Counted from the first letter of the stretch, positions 34,350-43,599 are shown. The stretch is 64,000 nt of DNA from Bacterioplanoides pacificum (GCF_042648445.1 NZ_JBHRYB010000005.1:558001-622000); one strand, 5' to 3'. Program-made: numbers and translations. Notes: generated from the letters alone by a model not told the origin.

Positions 34350-34694
34350 ATGGCACAGCAGGCGTTACTGTTATTGCAGCAATGGCAGCCGCAGCAGGTG
34401 GATGCTGAGGCAATCAAACGGTTTTTATTGCAGCACGGGCTGGAGCCGAAGGTTGTTGATGAGCTGCTGGAGCAAATATCACTGGCATTTTGCCGGGCGG
34501 CGTATCGTTTTCGTGAGCCGCCCGGGTCGCTGAAATCTGTGGCTGAGCTACCGGACTCGCCGCTGTACCGGCAGGCCTACCGACTGGCTTCGGACTGTAA
34601 TGCCAATGAGACCATGAACACCGGCGTCTTTAACTGTCTGGTGCAGATGAGCCCGGAATATTCTCTGTTCCGGGCTGGCAAAGGTCGCAAATAG
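34350..34694 (+). CDS. Small protein of unknown function
   Basis: AGGAG 7 bases upstream supports the ATG at 34350; earlier in-frame starts at 34266 and 34320 lack this. The 114-residue product is helical and soluble, rich in Leu/Gln, with Cys residues in SLAFCRAAYRF, ASDCNANETMNTGVFNCLVQM and a basic end. No domain is recognised. It lies divergently from rimO. Confidence 0.55.
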   Translation: MAQQALLLLQQWQPQQVDAEAIKRFLLQHGLEPKVVDELLEQISLAFCRAAYRFREPPGSLKSVAELPDSPLYRQAYRLASDCNANETMNTGVFNCLVQMSPEYSLFRAGKGRK

Positions 34695-34720
34695 CTGCGT
34701 TTAGCATCTGTTTGCTGCGC

Positions 34721-35485
34721 CTAGTTAAAGGACGCGGGTACGTCGGCGTAGTTATCAAAGCAGCTGTCGGACTGACACAGGGTGACACTGATATATCCGG
34801 GTTGTGGATTGGTGTTGGCAAAGTTCTCACCGTCTTTACTGTGCTTGGCAATCAGATCAATCGTGCGCAGCTCGCCGTTGGTCAGATAATACGTTGGCCA
34901 ACACTCGAAACTCAGGTTGTCCTGTAATTTGCAGCTGATGGCGACAACATTGTTACCCGCCGGAAAGTCGCTGAAAGTTAAGGATTCAGACGCCATGCCG
35001 GTCTTGGCGCTGGCTGGCTGATCGGAAAACATCAGGTGCAGTTGCGCAGACTGCTCAGCGGCTACGTCCAGTTCAAACACAATACCAAAGGCATTATTGT
35101 CACTACCTTGCGGATGAATCTGAACTTTGCCAGCGGATACCTCAGCATTGCCCTGCACGTAGAGGCGTTGCAGTATCGACGGTGCATCGTTTCGTTGCTC
35201 AGCATCGCGGCTGATGATGTAGCGTTTTTTGTCTGCCACAAAGTCATCCATGTTGCGCTGTTCCGCCGGCGACAGGCAGTTGTCGCTGTTGTCATCAAAC
35301 GACAATAACGTCACCAGAATGCCATCAACAACATCGACGCTTTGTTGCGGGCAGATGCTGCCGGCCGGCAGGTTACTTTTGCTGGAATTACTGGAGCCGC
35401 TGCAACCGCTGATCAGCAACGGAAGGCAGGTTAATAAAGGGAGAAAAATTTTAGTCATATCCATATCGTTTGTTATTTTAATCAT
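34721..35485 (-). CDS. Predicted lipoprotein, unknown function
   Basis: The 254-residue protein has a lipoprotein signal peptide with lipobox LISGC (Cys28 if read from 35485) and a Ser-rich linker, then a domain with about six further cysteines (SICPQQS, NCLSPAEQR, ISCKLQ, FECWP, TLCQSDSCF) that could form disulfides. An acidic loop, DDNSDNCLSPAEQ, resembles a Ca-binding loop but is not a full EF-hand. In-frame ATGs at 35464 and 35458 are alternative starts. Confidence 0.65.
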   Translation of the reverse strand: MIKITNDMDMTKIFLPLLTCLPLLISGCSGSSNSSKSNLPAGSICPQQSVDVVDGILVTLLSFDDNSDNCLSPAEQRNMDDFVADKKRYIISRDAEQRNDAPSILQRLYVQGNAEVSAGKVQIHPQGSDNNAFGIVFELDVAAEQSAQLHLMFSDQPASAKTGMASESLTFSDFPAGNNVVAISCKLQDNLSFECWPTYYLTNGELRTIDLIAKHSKDGENFANTNPQPGYISVTLCQSDSCFDNYADVPASFN

Positions 35486-35548
35486 TTTTGCGTTGCTCTC
35501 TCAGCACCGCTTCCTGTTTACAACTTTGTCAGGCTAGCTAAGTTCTTT

Positions 35549-36595
35549 ATGAAAACAAAGGTTTTATTGTTATCTGCCTATCGCTCCGACAGCCACGCCA
35601 GCTGGGCCGACTGGTTACAGCAATATCTGGATGTCGACTGGCGGGTGCTGGAATTACCCGGACGATATTTTCGCTGGCGTATCCGTGGTAATCCGTTGTC
35701 CTGGCTGGAGGCGTTACCTGAGCTGTTAAACGGCTGGCAACCGGACCGGATTCTGGCCACCTCAATGGTCGATATCTCTACCATACGGGGGCTGTTCCCT
35801 CAGCTGGCGGGCGTACCGCTGGACTACTACTTCCACGAAAATCAGTTTGCTTATCCGCTGGGAGCCGGGCAGCACAGCTCGCTCGACCCTCAGATGGTGC
35901 AGCTTTATGGTGCGCTGGCGGCTGATCGTTTGTGGTTTAACTCGGAATTTAATCAGACGTCGTTTCTGGATGGTGTCGGGCAGCTGTTGAAAAAACTGCC
36001 CGATCATAAACCCACCAACCTCCGGGCCCGGCTGCAGCAGAAGTGCGGCTGGTTACCGGTACCGTTAACAGCCATCGGCTCCGGAGGCGATAAAATGCCT
36101 GGGCTGATCGTCTGGAATCATCGCTGGGAATACGATAAATGCCCGGAGGTTTTCCTTGCGGTTCTGCAATCTCTGCAACAACGACAGCTGGATTTTAAAC
36201 TGGCGTTGCTGGGGCCACGGGCAAAACAGATTCCGCCTGCGTTACAACAAATTGAATGCCAGTTCGCAGAACACATCGTGGTTAATGGCCGGGTTAGCCG
36301 CGCGGACTATGTGTATTGGTTGCAGCGGGCAGAGGTGGTGATCAGTACGGCCAAACATGAATTTCAGGGATTGTCGATGCTTGAGGCCTGCAGCGCCGGT
36401 GCTATTCCTGTGGTTCCCGATGATCTGTGTTACCGCGAGCAATACCCACCCGAACACCGCTTCCCGGTGGCGGATGCCGAGCGGGCAGCGGATATTGTGC
36501 AGGCCGCGTTTACAGGACAGTTGAGTTCGGTTGATGTGCAGGCCTGGCTGGCGGAGTCCACGGCAGCGCGTTGGCACACCTTGTTTGTCGTATAA
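35549..36595 (+). CDS. tRNA-queuosine alpha-mannosyltransferase-like glycosyltransferase
   Basis: The 348-residue protein matches the DUF3524/GTDC1 family. The N-terminus MKTKVLLLSAYRSDSH, the tract ILATSMVDISTIRGL and the strong signature YYFHENQFAYP (about 93-102) correspond to vertebrate QTMAN, which mannosylates queuosine in tRNA-Asp. The C-terminal GT-B half has the donor-site sequence HEFQGLSMLEACSAG. Bacterial members of this family are common in gammaproteobacteria; that they modify tRNA is an inference here. No queuosine genes are adjacent. The protein is cytoplasmic (no signal peptide). Confidence 0.82.
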   Translation: MKTKVLLLSAYRSDSHASWADWLQQYLDVDWRVLELPGRYFRWRIRGNPLSWLEALPELLNGWQPDRILATSMVDISTIRGLFPQLAGVPLDYYFHENQFAYPLGAGQHSSLDPQMVQLYGALAADRLWFNSEFNQTSFLDGVGQLLKKLPDHKPTNLRARLQQKCGWLPVPLTAIGSGGDKMPGLIVWNHRWEYDKCPEVFLAVLQSLQQRQLDFKLALLGPRAKQIPPALQQIECQFAEHIVVNGRVSRADYVYWLQRAEVVISTAKHEFQGLSMLEACSAGAIPVVPDDLCYREQYPPEHRFPVADAERAADIVQAAFTGQLSSVDVQAWLAESTAARWHTLFVV

Positions 36596-36734
36596 GTTAT
36601 ACCGTTATCCATTAGTCTTGGAATTTGATGACGGTTTTCGCCATTTTCACTACGGCCGGGAGGTAGCAGATAGCCCTCTGACCAAGGGCAGTCTGGTGCA
36701 GCAATATTTTATTGGGCTGGGCCGCTATTTCTGA
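36585..36734 (+). CDS. Possible small protein (about 49 residues)
   Basis: A frame opening at TTG 36585 overlaps the end of the mannosyltransferase-like gene by 11 bases and runs to TGA at 36734. The peptide has a protein-like composition (YPLVLEFDDGFRHFHYGRE, SLVQQYFIGLGRYF), unlike random frames here. There is no clear Shine-Dalgarno and no match I know. It could be a small gene or the remains of one. Confidence 0.3.
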   Translation: MSYKLYRYPLVLEFDDGFRHFHYGREVADSPLTKGSLVQQYFIGLGRYF

Positions 36735-36755
36735 AACACTGGCCGGCCTGCGCAA

Positions 36756-38474
36756 TCACAGCGGAACCGGCTGCTGCCAGCCTTTGATATGAATAGCCTC
36801 TGCGCTGATCGTCAGGTCCTCAGGTTCGAGAACCTGTTCACCAAAGCGGTACCGCGGTGGCAATTTACCCGCGCTGATTTTATGGTCGTTATCGTCTGCC
36901 AGCTGCTGTACCTGCTGATTACGGTCGAGGTAGCTGTGCCAGTCTTGCTGGCTGATGCGTTTTTGCAGCAGCTCCCGGGTTTTGTCGGGCGATAACACAA
37001 ATGCAGACGCATTATTGCCGCCAAATCCTTTGGAGTTGATAAAGCAAAGCGGCATAGCCTGGCTGTCGATGTGTGTATGTTGCAATAAAAAGTTCAGTCG
37101 TTGCTGGTGTACATCGTCGGCAACGGCTTCGGTGGTGGTAATGCCCGGGATAATGCCACCGGCCCAGCTGCCCAGAGTCATCACCAGCTGGTCGGCTGAG
37201 GCGGCAGCTAACGGATGGCCGAGATGCGCTTTAACAGCAGTGATTTTCCAGTCCCGGATGTTAAATGCCCGAGCCAGTTCATCATAGATATGGGATTCGG
37301 TAACCCGGTTCTGTGGTGTGCTGCTGCCATGAGCCTGAATAAAACTGCCACCCTGTATCGCGTCTTCACCCAGCCAGCGCTTCGCTTCGGCCACGGCTTT
37401 ACCCATGGTCAGGTAATTACCGATGCCCGGGTTGGAAATCGATTTTTTATAGCCATCCGCGTTAACGAAGACATCACCGATACTGCCATGTACATTAAGG
37501 CCCAGCTGCAGCGCCAGGGCATCGTCGGTGAGCACAAAAAACTGCGCCGACTCAGCAATGGTAAAGCCGCCGTTATGACCAAAGGGCCGGCTTGAGCGCC
37601 GGTAGTCCGGGGTTTCATCCGCCGCTTTGCCATCCAGGTCGCGCAACTTCTGCTCGCTGATCAGGGCGGTCATTGCGGCATAACCTTCAACGATTTCGGG
37701 TGTCAGCGGTGCTTCGGCGTTACCAACAATTACGATACGACGGCGGCCACTGCGCAGTTCATCGAGTGCGGTTTTCAGGTTGTACAGGAAGGTGGCACAG
37801 GCTCCGACACTGCTGCCGGTGGCACCGACATTGCCAAGAATATAGGCGTTAATGAAATCGGCCGGCATTTCGCTCAGACCCAGCGCACATTGTTTTGAGG
37901 AGGTTCGTTTACCCTGCAGTGCCGCCTGAATCATGCCGCCATGACCAGCCTGATCCAGCTGGCCCATGGCGGAGCCGGCGTAGACGCCAATCTGGTCCGG
38001 TCTGACGTGTTGTTTCAGTTCATCCCAGTCAACACCCAGTGATGCGAGGGCATCAGAGGCGCCGTAAACCGTCAGTTGTAAGCCCCGGGGGTGATGCCGC
38101 GAGCGGTATAAAACACCCGGATCAAAGCCTTTTGGTGCCTGGCCGGCACTTTGTACCGACAGGCGTTTGTGCGTCAGCCGGAAGCAGGCATGACCTTCGG
38201 CGTCGGTAAAGGGTTCGTGAACCTCAATGGCATCCGGATTCCAGTCGACGTTATCCCAGCCGCGCACCAGGGTACCCTGCAGGATCGCCTGTTGCTGTTG
38301 CAGCGGGTTGTCGATGTTCATCAATTGACCCAGTGAGGTCAGCGTCTGTTGCTGTTGCTGATTGCTCAGGGCGTCATAAATTACCCGCCGATAGGCATGA
38401 TGGCCTGAACTGCGGCCAGCTGCGTTAATGCCGCCGAAACCGGCGATAACTGCCATTGGTGTTGCTTGACTCAT
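36756..38474 (-). CDS. fabY: Beta-ketoacyl-ACP synthase, FabY type
   Basis: This 572-residue thiolase-fold enzyme is like Pseudomonas aeruginosa FabY (PA5174), which condenses acetyl-CoA with malonyl-ACP to start fatty acid synthesis in place of FabH. The catalytic Cys226 lies in GSSVGACATF and the two His motifs are QAHGSSTPQNR and KAHLGHPLAAASADQ, giving the Cys-His-His set. The start at 38474 is chosen over 38510 because MSQATPMAVIAGFGG gives the usual N-terminus with GAG upstream. A neighbouring regulator or fab gene is absent; it reads away from the AraC-type gene. Confidence 0.9.
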   Translation of the reverse strand: MSQATPMAVIAGFGGINAAGRSSGHHAYRRVIYDALSNQQQQQTLTSLGQLMNIDNPLQQQQAILQGTLVRGWDNVDWNPDAIEVHEPFTDAEGHACFRLTHKRLSVQSAGQAPKGFDPGVLYRSRHHPRGLQLTVYGASDALASLGVDWDELKQHVRPDQIGVYAGSAMGQLDQAGHGGMIQAALQGKRTSSKQCALGLSEMPADFINAYILGNVGATGSSVGACATFLYNLKTALDELRSGRRRIVIVGNAEAPLTPEIVEGYAAMTALISEQKLRDLDGKAADETPDYRRSSRPFGHNGGFTIAESAQFFVLTDDALALQLGLNVHGSIGDVFVNADGYKKSISNPGIGNYLTMGKAVAEAKRWLGEDAIQGGSFIQAHGSSTPQNRVTESHIYDELARAFNIRDWKITAVKAHLGHPLAAASADQLVMTLGSWAGGIIPGITTTEAVADDVHQQRLNFLLQHTHIDSQAMPLCFINSKGFGGNNASAFVLSPDKTRELLQKRISQQDWHSYLDRNQQVQQLADDNDHKISAGKLPPRYRFGEQVLEPEDLTISAEAIHIKGWQQPVPL

Positions 38475-38604
38475 GTTGTTGCTCGTTGTCGCTTTACTGA
38501 ATACTGCCACTATTGTAGGAAGGACAGTCCCTTAGCGATGAGGATAAAAAAGACATAGAATGTAACTTTAAAGACGTCATTCTGCCCTGTGAGGAAAGGC
38601 TGTT

Positions 38605-39606
38605 GTGATTGAGCACGTAACCCTGTTGGCTGTTGAACGGATGTTGATGTCGAGTGCGGCGATTCCGCTGGAAATGCTGGAGGCGTCACGGGCCCGTTTG
38701 CGTCTGCAACGCCGGCCGGAAGCCGGTTTTAAGGTAGAAATTGCAGCCCAGGAAGCCGGGCCGGTGAATGTGTTAGGCGGGTTCCCGGTATTTCCTCAGC
38801 GTACACTGGCAGAACTGCAACGCAGTGATCTGATTATTGTGCCGGCATTGTGGCGTAACCCGAAAGCGCTGTTGCGCCGTTACCAACCCACGATTGACTG
38901 GCTGCGGCAACAATATCAGCAGGGCGCCAGTGTGTTTGCGGTTGGTACCGGGGTCTGTCTGCTGGCAGAAGCGGGCATTCTGAATGGTAAACCCGCCACG
39001 ACTCACTGGCATTATCTGGATCAGTTTGAGCGCGATTATCCGGCGGTGGTGCTGCAGCGCAACCATCTGTTAACCCAGGCTGAGCGGATTTTTTGTGCTG
39101 CCAGTGTCAATTCTGGTGCCGATATGATGGTGCACTTGTTGGGGCTGTTGTTCGGCCGCGATTGTGCTTTACAGGTGGAGCAGCAGTTTTCTCCGGAAGT
39201 GCGGAATCCGTTTGAGAAAAAGGTATTTTATGCCGACGGGCGCCACCAGCACGGTGATGAGGACGTTGCTCTGCTGCAGACCTGGCTGCAGCATAATTTC
39301 CGCGAAACGGTAACCCTCAGTCAGCTGGCCGATATGGCCGGTCTGAGTCCGCGCCAGCTGGATCGGCGTTTTAAACAAAGTTGCGGCGAAACGCCGCTGA
39401 AGTTTTTGCAGCGGTTGCGTTGTGATCATGCCCGCGACCTGTTGCAGAACACCAATTTATCGGTGGCCGATATCGCCGCTGCCTGTGGTTATAGTGATAG
39501 CGGCTATTTTATCCGCGTGTTTAAGCAGTATGCACAGCAGACGCCGGGGCAGTTTCGCCAGAAGGTACGGGCCAAACTTTTCACCTCTGAAGTAGCGGAC
39601 CGATAA
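38605..39606 (+). CDS. AraC-family regulator with DJ-1/PfpI-type N-domain (GlxA-like)
   Basis: A GTG start at 38605 follows GAGGAAAG by 6 bases. The 333-residue protein has an N-terminal class-I glutamine-amidotransferase/DJ-1-like domain (about 1-190, with VFAVGTGVCLLAEAGIL in the nucleophile elbow region, GTGVC) and a C-terminal AraC double helix-turn-helix (VTLSQLADMAGLSPRQLDRRFKQ and LSVADIAAACGYSDSGYFIRVFK). It may sense a small molecule. It is divergent from fabY and 102 bases before trpB2; whether it controls either is unknown. Confidence 0.9.
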   Translation: MIEHVTLLAVERMLMSSAAIPLEMLEASRARLRLQRRPEAGFKVEIAAQEAGPVNVLGGFPVFPQRTLAELQRSDLIIVPALWRNPKALLRRYQPTIDWLRQQYQQGASVFAVGTGVCLLAEAGILNGKPATTHWHYLDQFERDYPAVVLQRNHLLTQAERIFCAASVNSGADMMVHLLGLLFGRDCALQVEQQFSPEVRNPFEKKVFYADGRHQHGDEDVALLQTWLQHNFRETVTLSQLADMAGLSPRQLDRRFKQSCGETPLKFLQRLRCDHARDLLQNTNLSVADIAAACGYSDSGYFIRVFKQYAQQTPGQFRQKVRAKLFTSEVADR

Positions 39607-39708
39607 CGATCAGGAGCATCGAGAAAGACGCCCGGCTGTTGAGATTATTCTATATATAACTTAAAGTTTGGCGTCTTATAACCGCAATAAAATCAGGGAA
39701 AACAACGC

Positions 39709-41067
39709 ATGAAGCAAACCAAAATCCTGTTGCCTGAAACCGAGATGCCAACTCAATGGTATAACGTGGCAGCCGATCTGAATAACCCACCAGCACCACC
39801 TCTGGGGCCGGATGGTAAGGTCATGGATCCGTCGGCGATGTCGGCTATTTTTGCCGATAACATCATCGAGCAGGAGGTCAGCACTCAGCGTTGGATCGAT
39901 ATCCCTGAAGCGGTTCGCGAAATTTATCAGCAATGGCGCCCGACGCCGATGTTCCGTGCCCATCGTTTAGAAGAAGCACTGGGTACCCCGGCAAAAATTT
40001 ATTACAAATACGAAGGCATCAGCCCGGCGGGTTCACACAAGCTGAATTCGGCGATTCCACAGGCGTATTACAACAAAATGGCCGGTATCACCCGTTTAAC
40101 CACCGAGACCGGTGCCGGCCAGTGGGGTTCGTCTTTGTCACTGGCAGGGCAGATGTTTGGCATCGATGTCCGCGTTTACATGGTCAAAGTCAGCTTTCAG
40201 CAGAAGCCATTCCGTCGCTCTATGATGCAAACCTGGGGCGGTGAGGTATTGGCCAGCCCGACCGATCTGACTGAAACCGGACGTAAAATTCTGGCTCAGG
40301 ATCCGGACAATCAGGGGTCGCTGGGGATTGCCATCTCTGAAGCGGTGGAAGAGGCTGCCAGCCGGGAAGACACTAAATACAGTCTGGGATCAGTACTGAA
40401 TCACGTGTTATTGCACCAGACCATTATTGGACTGGAAGCGAAAAAACAATTCGCCATGGTGGGTGACTCACCGGATATGATTTTTGCCCCTTGTGGTGGC
40501 GGATCTAACTTCGGTGGTGTGGCATTCCCGTTCTTCGCCGATGCCGCTGCCGGTGGTAAACAGGCGCGCCTGGTTGCGGTGGAGCCGACTTCCTGCCCGA
40601 GCCTGACCAAAGGTCATTACGCTTACGATTTTGGTGATACGGAAGGTCACACTCCGATGACGTTGCAATACACCCTGGGCCATGACTTTATGCCACCGGG
40701 TATTCACGCCGGCGGTTTGCGTTACCACGGAGCGTCGTCACTGGTGTCACAGATGTATCACGAAAAACTGATCGAAGCGGTGGCAGTACCTCAGGTCGCA
40801 ACATTTGATGCCGGGGTGCAGTTTGCACGGGCCGAGGGAATCATTCCGGCACCGGAATCCAACCACGCCATTCGTGCCTGTATCGATGAAGCGTTGCGCT
40901 GTAAAGAATCCGGTGAGCAGAAAACCTTGTTCTTTAATCTGTCAGGTCATGGTCACTTCGATATGGTGTCGTACGATAAATACCTGAATAAAGAGCTGGA
41001 AGATTACGATTACCCGCAATCAGAAATTGATGCGGCGCTGGAACGGTTGCCAAAAACAGCGCTGTAA
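39709..41067 (+). CDS. trpB2: TrpB2-type tryptophan synthase beta-like protein
   Basis: The 452-residue PLP enzyme belongs to the TrpB2 branch (stand-alone indole/serine ligase), longer than TrpB1 (about 400). The PLP lysine is in GSHKLNSA (Lys in SPAGSHKLN), and the phosphate-binding CGGGSNFGG is present, as is the long insertion typical of TrpB2 (FMPPGIHAGGLRYHGASS). No trpA, trpC or trpF is beside it, which is usual for TrpB2, thought to scavenge indole. Upstream is the AraC-type regulator. Confidence 0.93.
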   Translation: MKQTKILLPETEMPTQWYNVAADLNNPPAPPLGPDGKVMDPSAMSAIFADNIIEQEVSTQRWIDIPEAVREIYQQWRPTPMFRAHRLEEALGTPAKIYYKYEGISPAGSHKLNSAIPQAYYNKMAGITRLTTETGAGQWGSSLSLAGQMFGIDVRVYMVKVSFQQKPFRRSMMQTWGGEVLASPTDLTETGRKILAQDPDNQGSLGIAISEAVEEAASREDTKYSLGSVLNHVLLHQTIIGLEAKKQFAMVGDSPDMIFAPCGGGSNFGGVAFPFFADAAAGGKQARLVAVEPTSCPSLTKGHYAYDFGDTEGHTPMTLQYTLGHDFMPPGIHAGGLRYHGASSLVSQMYHEKLIEAVAVPQVATFDAGVQFARAEGIIPAPESNHAIRACIDEALRCKESGEQKTLFFNLSGHGHFDMVSYDKYLNKELEDYDYPQSEIDAALERLPKTAL

Positions 41068-41146
41068 TCGCCTTGGCGTGCTGTATAGCGCTTATCTGGC
41101 CTCTGTCTGTCCGGGCAGGGGCTTTCTTATGGAAAAGGAAAAAGTA

Positions 41147-41980
41147 ATGTCAATCTGGCAAACGTTAAAACGCTGGCTGGGGTTTTATGACCCGCTGGAA
41201 GATTTTGTCTGGCCGCCACAATGGAGTGAGCTGCTGGCGCAACACGTCAGTTTTTATCAGGCGCTGACAGCGCAGGATAAGCAGCGTTTCGAGCAGCGCT
41301 GTGCCGGGTTTCTGGTCACTACGCCAGTTGAAGGTGGTGTGCAGGTTGAAGTGGATGACCTGGATCGTCTGTTAGTGGCCGCCAGTGCCGTTATTCCGGT
41401 ATGGGGATTTTCTGACTGGCCGTTTTTAAATGTTGATGGGGTATTTTTATTGCCCGGTACGTTTAATGAACGTTTTCAGTGTGGTCTGCCGGATTCACTG
41501 ATAAGCGGCATGGTTGGCAATGGCCCGATGGCCGGGAAAATGGCGTTAAGTAAGCCTCATTTACGCCAGGGTTTTGCCAACGACAATGATAAAAAAAATG
41601 TCGGCATTCATGAGTTTGTACATATCCTTGATATGGCGGACGGTCAGTGTGATGGGTTTCCGGAGCGGGTGAAAGAATTTCAGTATTGTGCCCCCTGGTT
41701 TGAATTTGTGCGCCATAAAGTGGCCCAGGTTGAACGTGGCAAAACCAATATTAATCAATACGGGGCAACCAATCCGGCGGAGTTTTTTGCAGTGACGTCG
41801 GAGTATTTCTTTGAACGCCCATTGTTATTACAGAAAAAACACCCGCAGTTATACCAATACCTGAGTGAGTTTTATCGACAAAACTTAGCCGAAATTGCGG
41901 AGCAACAAAAACAGCAGCGGCGGGCGCAGAAAACAGCAACAAAGCGTGGTAATAAGCGTAAAAAAAGCCGTTCACGTTAA
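41147..41980 (+). CDS. mtfA: MtfA-type zinc peptidase
   Basis: MtfA is a cytosolic zinc peptidase that binds the glucose-PTS repressor Mlc in E. coli. The 277-residue protein has HEFVH (in GIHEFVHILDMADG), and a downstream Glu in ATNPAEFFAVTSEYFFE completes the gluzincin-like site. Length is close to E. coli MtfA (265). Of two ATGs, 41147 has AAGGAA 6 bases before it; the upstream one at 41129 lacks it. The C-terminus is a basic tail (RGNKRKKSRSR). Its stop codon lies inside the loop of the convergent terminator. Confidence 0.9.
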   Translation: MSIWQTLKRWLGFYDPLEDFVWPPQWSELLAQHVSFYQALTAQDKQRFEQRCAGFLVTTPVEGGVQVEVDDLDRLLVAASAVIPVWGFSDWPFLNVDGVFLLPGTFNERFQCGLPDSLISGMVGNGPMAGKMALSKPHLRQGFANDNDKKNVGIHEFVHILDMADGQCDGFPERVKEFQYCAPWFEFVRHKVAQVERGKTNINQYGATNPAEFFAVTSEYFFERPLLLQKKHPQLYQYLSEFYRQNLAEIAEQQKQQRRAQKTATKRGNKRKKSRSR

Positions 41981-41990
41981 CGAACGGCTT
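41961..41990 (-). terminator. Intrinsic terminator overlapping the mtfA 3' end
   Basis: AAGCCGTTC (41965-41973) pairs with GAACGGCTT (41982-41990). On the minus strand it is followed by six Ts, so it ends the MaoC-type gene. The mtfA stop codon lies in the loop. Confidence 0.85.
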
Positions 41991-42008
41991 ACTGCGGTTG
42001 GGGTGAAA

Positions 42009-42482
42009 TCAGCCCAGCGTGACCTGGGGTAATTCCGGGGCGTTAACGGTCATTTTTTCCGTTGGTGCCATCACGGTGGCTTCGCCACTGGCGACCACTT
42101 TATCGTGCTGATTGGTGACGCTGCATTCCAGCGTTACCACCGGTTTGGATTCGTGTTTGGCACTGACTTTTAATTCTACGGTTAATTCATCACCAATCAT
42201 CACCGGTTTACGGAACGACAGATTCTGGCCCAGATAAATGGTGCCGGGTCCGGGCAGGTCCATCGCCAGTGCCGCAGAAATTAATGCACCGGTAAACATG
42301 CCGTGTGCAATCTGGCCTTTAAACGGTGTGGTTGCGGCGAACTCCGGGTCCAGGTGCACCGGGTTGCGGTCGCCGGATACGGTGGCAAATAAAATCAGGT
42401 CCTGTTCGCACACGGTATGATGGCGAATGCAGTTGTCGCCCAGCTGAATTTCTTCAAATGTGCGGTTGCTGATGGTACTCAT
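42009..42482 (-). CDS. MaoC-type (R)-specific enoyl-CoA hydratase
   Basis: This 157-residue hot-dog-fold hydratase has the active-site Asp/His motif DRNPVHLDPEFA and GMFTGALISAALAMDLPGPGTIYL, as in PhaJ and MaoC proteins. Such enzymes hydrate enoyl-CoA to (R)-3-hydroxyacyl-CoA, linking beta-oxidation to polyhydroxyalkanoate synthesis. No phaC is in the window, so the pathway is a guess. It sits 18 bases downstream of the alpha/beta hydrolase gene, on the same strand, and likely shares its transcript. Confidence 0.85.
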   Translation of the reverse strand: MSTISNRTFEEIQLGDNCIRHHTVCEQDLILFATVSGDRNPVHLDPEFAATTPFKGQIAHGMFTGALISAALAMDLPGPGTIYLGQNLSFRKPVMIGDELTVELKVSAKHESKPVVTLECSVTNQHDKVVASGEATVMAPTEKMTVNAPELPQVTLG

Positions 42483-42500
42483 TGTTTGTCCTTAAAGTCG

Positions 42501-43430
42501 TTAACGGATCATGTCATTAATCCGGTTCAGTATCTCCTGACGCACCTCTGCGGCGTTCAGTTCGTTCAGCATTTCATGCCGGGCATCAGCATACAGGGTA
42601 CAGCTGACATTTTTATGACCTGAGTCGGTTAATGCCTGCTGTAATGCGTTTACACCTTTGCCGTTCTGGCCCACCGGGTCACACTCGCCGGCGAACAGCC
42701 AGATTGGCAGATCGGCAGGGATATGTGCCAGATTCCCGGGCTGACTGATTTCAATCAGGCCGCCAAACAGGTCAATCCAGAGCTGCAGGGTACAGGTATG
42801 GCCACAGGCCGGATCCTGAATATAGCGATCGACCTGCTGGTTGTCGCGCGATAACCAGTCGAACTCAGTGCGTGCGGGTTTGAACCGGTTGTTAAAGGCA
42901 CCGAAGGATAGCCGATCCATGACTTTCGATTGAGTCCTGCCGCCCTGAAACAGTTTTAAAACACGGGCAACAGTGCGCCCGGCTTTATACATAAATGCTG
43001 ACTGATAATTGGAGCCGGATAAAATCAGGCCGCTGAGACGATCGCCATACCGTATGGCAAACCCCTGGGCGATGAATGAGCCCATCGAATGGCCCAATAA
43101 AATAACCGCACTGTCGCTGCATAATTGTTGCTGAACCTGCAGCATATCGTCGATCACCAGCTCCCAGCCACGGCTGTCGGCGTAATGCCCCTGTGGCAGA
43201 CGGTCGCCATGGCCGCGGTGGTTATGGCTGACCACCCGGTAACCGGCTTGTTGCAGCTGCTCTGCCAGTGGCTGGTAGCGCAGGCAGTGTTCCGCCATAC
43301 CGTGCACTATGTGTATGGTTGCAATCGGGTTGTGGTGATCCCACAGCTGCGCAACAAAGGTTTGCTGGTCGCTGGTTTTAATGTCGACTGTGGTTGCTGG
43401 TTGGTGCTTGATTTTTTCCGCCTGGGTCAT
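42501..43430 (-). CDS. Alpha/beta hydrolase (lysophospholipase/monoglyceride lipase-like)
   Basis: The 309-residue protein has the nucleophile motif GHSMGSF, the oxyanion tract HIVHGMAEHCLRYQPLAEQL, SHNHRGHGDR, and late Asp (DPVG) and His (ARHEML) of the catalytic triad. It resembles PldB/monoacylglycerol lipase-like serine hydrolases. No signal peptide is seen, so it is cytosolic. The start at 43430 (MTQAEKIKHQ) is preferred over 43466. It is upstream of the MaoC-type gene. Confidence 0.87.
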   Translation of the reverse strand: MTQAEKIKHQPATTVDIKTSDQQTFVAQLWDHHNPIATIHIVHGMAEHCLRYQPLAEQLQQAGYRVVSHNHRGHGDRLPQGHYADSRGWELVIDDMLQVQQQLCSDSAVILLGHSMGSFIAQGFAIRYGDRLSGLILSGSNYQSAFMYKAGRTVARVLKLFQGGRTQSKVMDRLSFGAFNNRFKPARTEFDWLSRDNQQVDRYIQDPACGHTCTLQLWIDLFGGLIEISQPGNLAHIPADLPIWLFAGECDPVGQNGKGVNALQQALTDSGHKNVSCTLYADARHEMLNELNAAEVRQEILNRINDMIR

Positions 43431-43579
43431 GGTGATTCCGGATTTTTGTTGTAATTTCAGCAGCATAGGCTGCTTCTTATGTAGCGTTTTGTAAACAACT
43501 CTTAACTGTTTTTGCCGCCACTCAGTAAAAGCGCTAAACTCCGCCGCGTATTTTTGCGCCGCACTAAAGTCTAATAGGC

Positions 43580-43599
43580 CATTGCATTCTTACGCAATG
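43580..43599. promoter_or_regulatory. Inverted repeat in the fadD upstream region
   Basis: CATTGC (43580-43585) and GCAATG (43594-43599) are perfect inverse repeats with an 8-base centre, about 75 bases before the fadD start. It may be an operator for a fatty-acid regulator, but I know no regulator with this exact site. Weak evidence. Confidence 0.3.
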
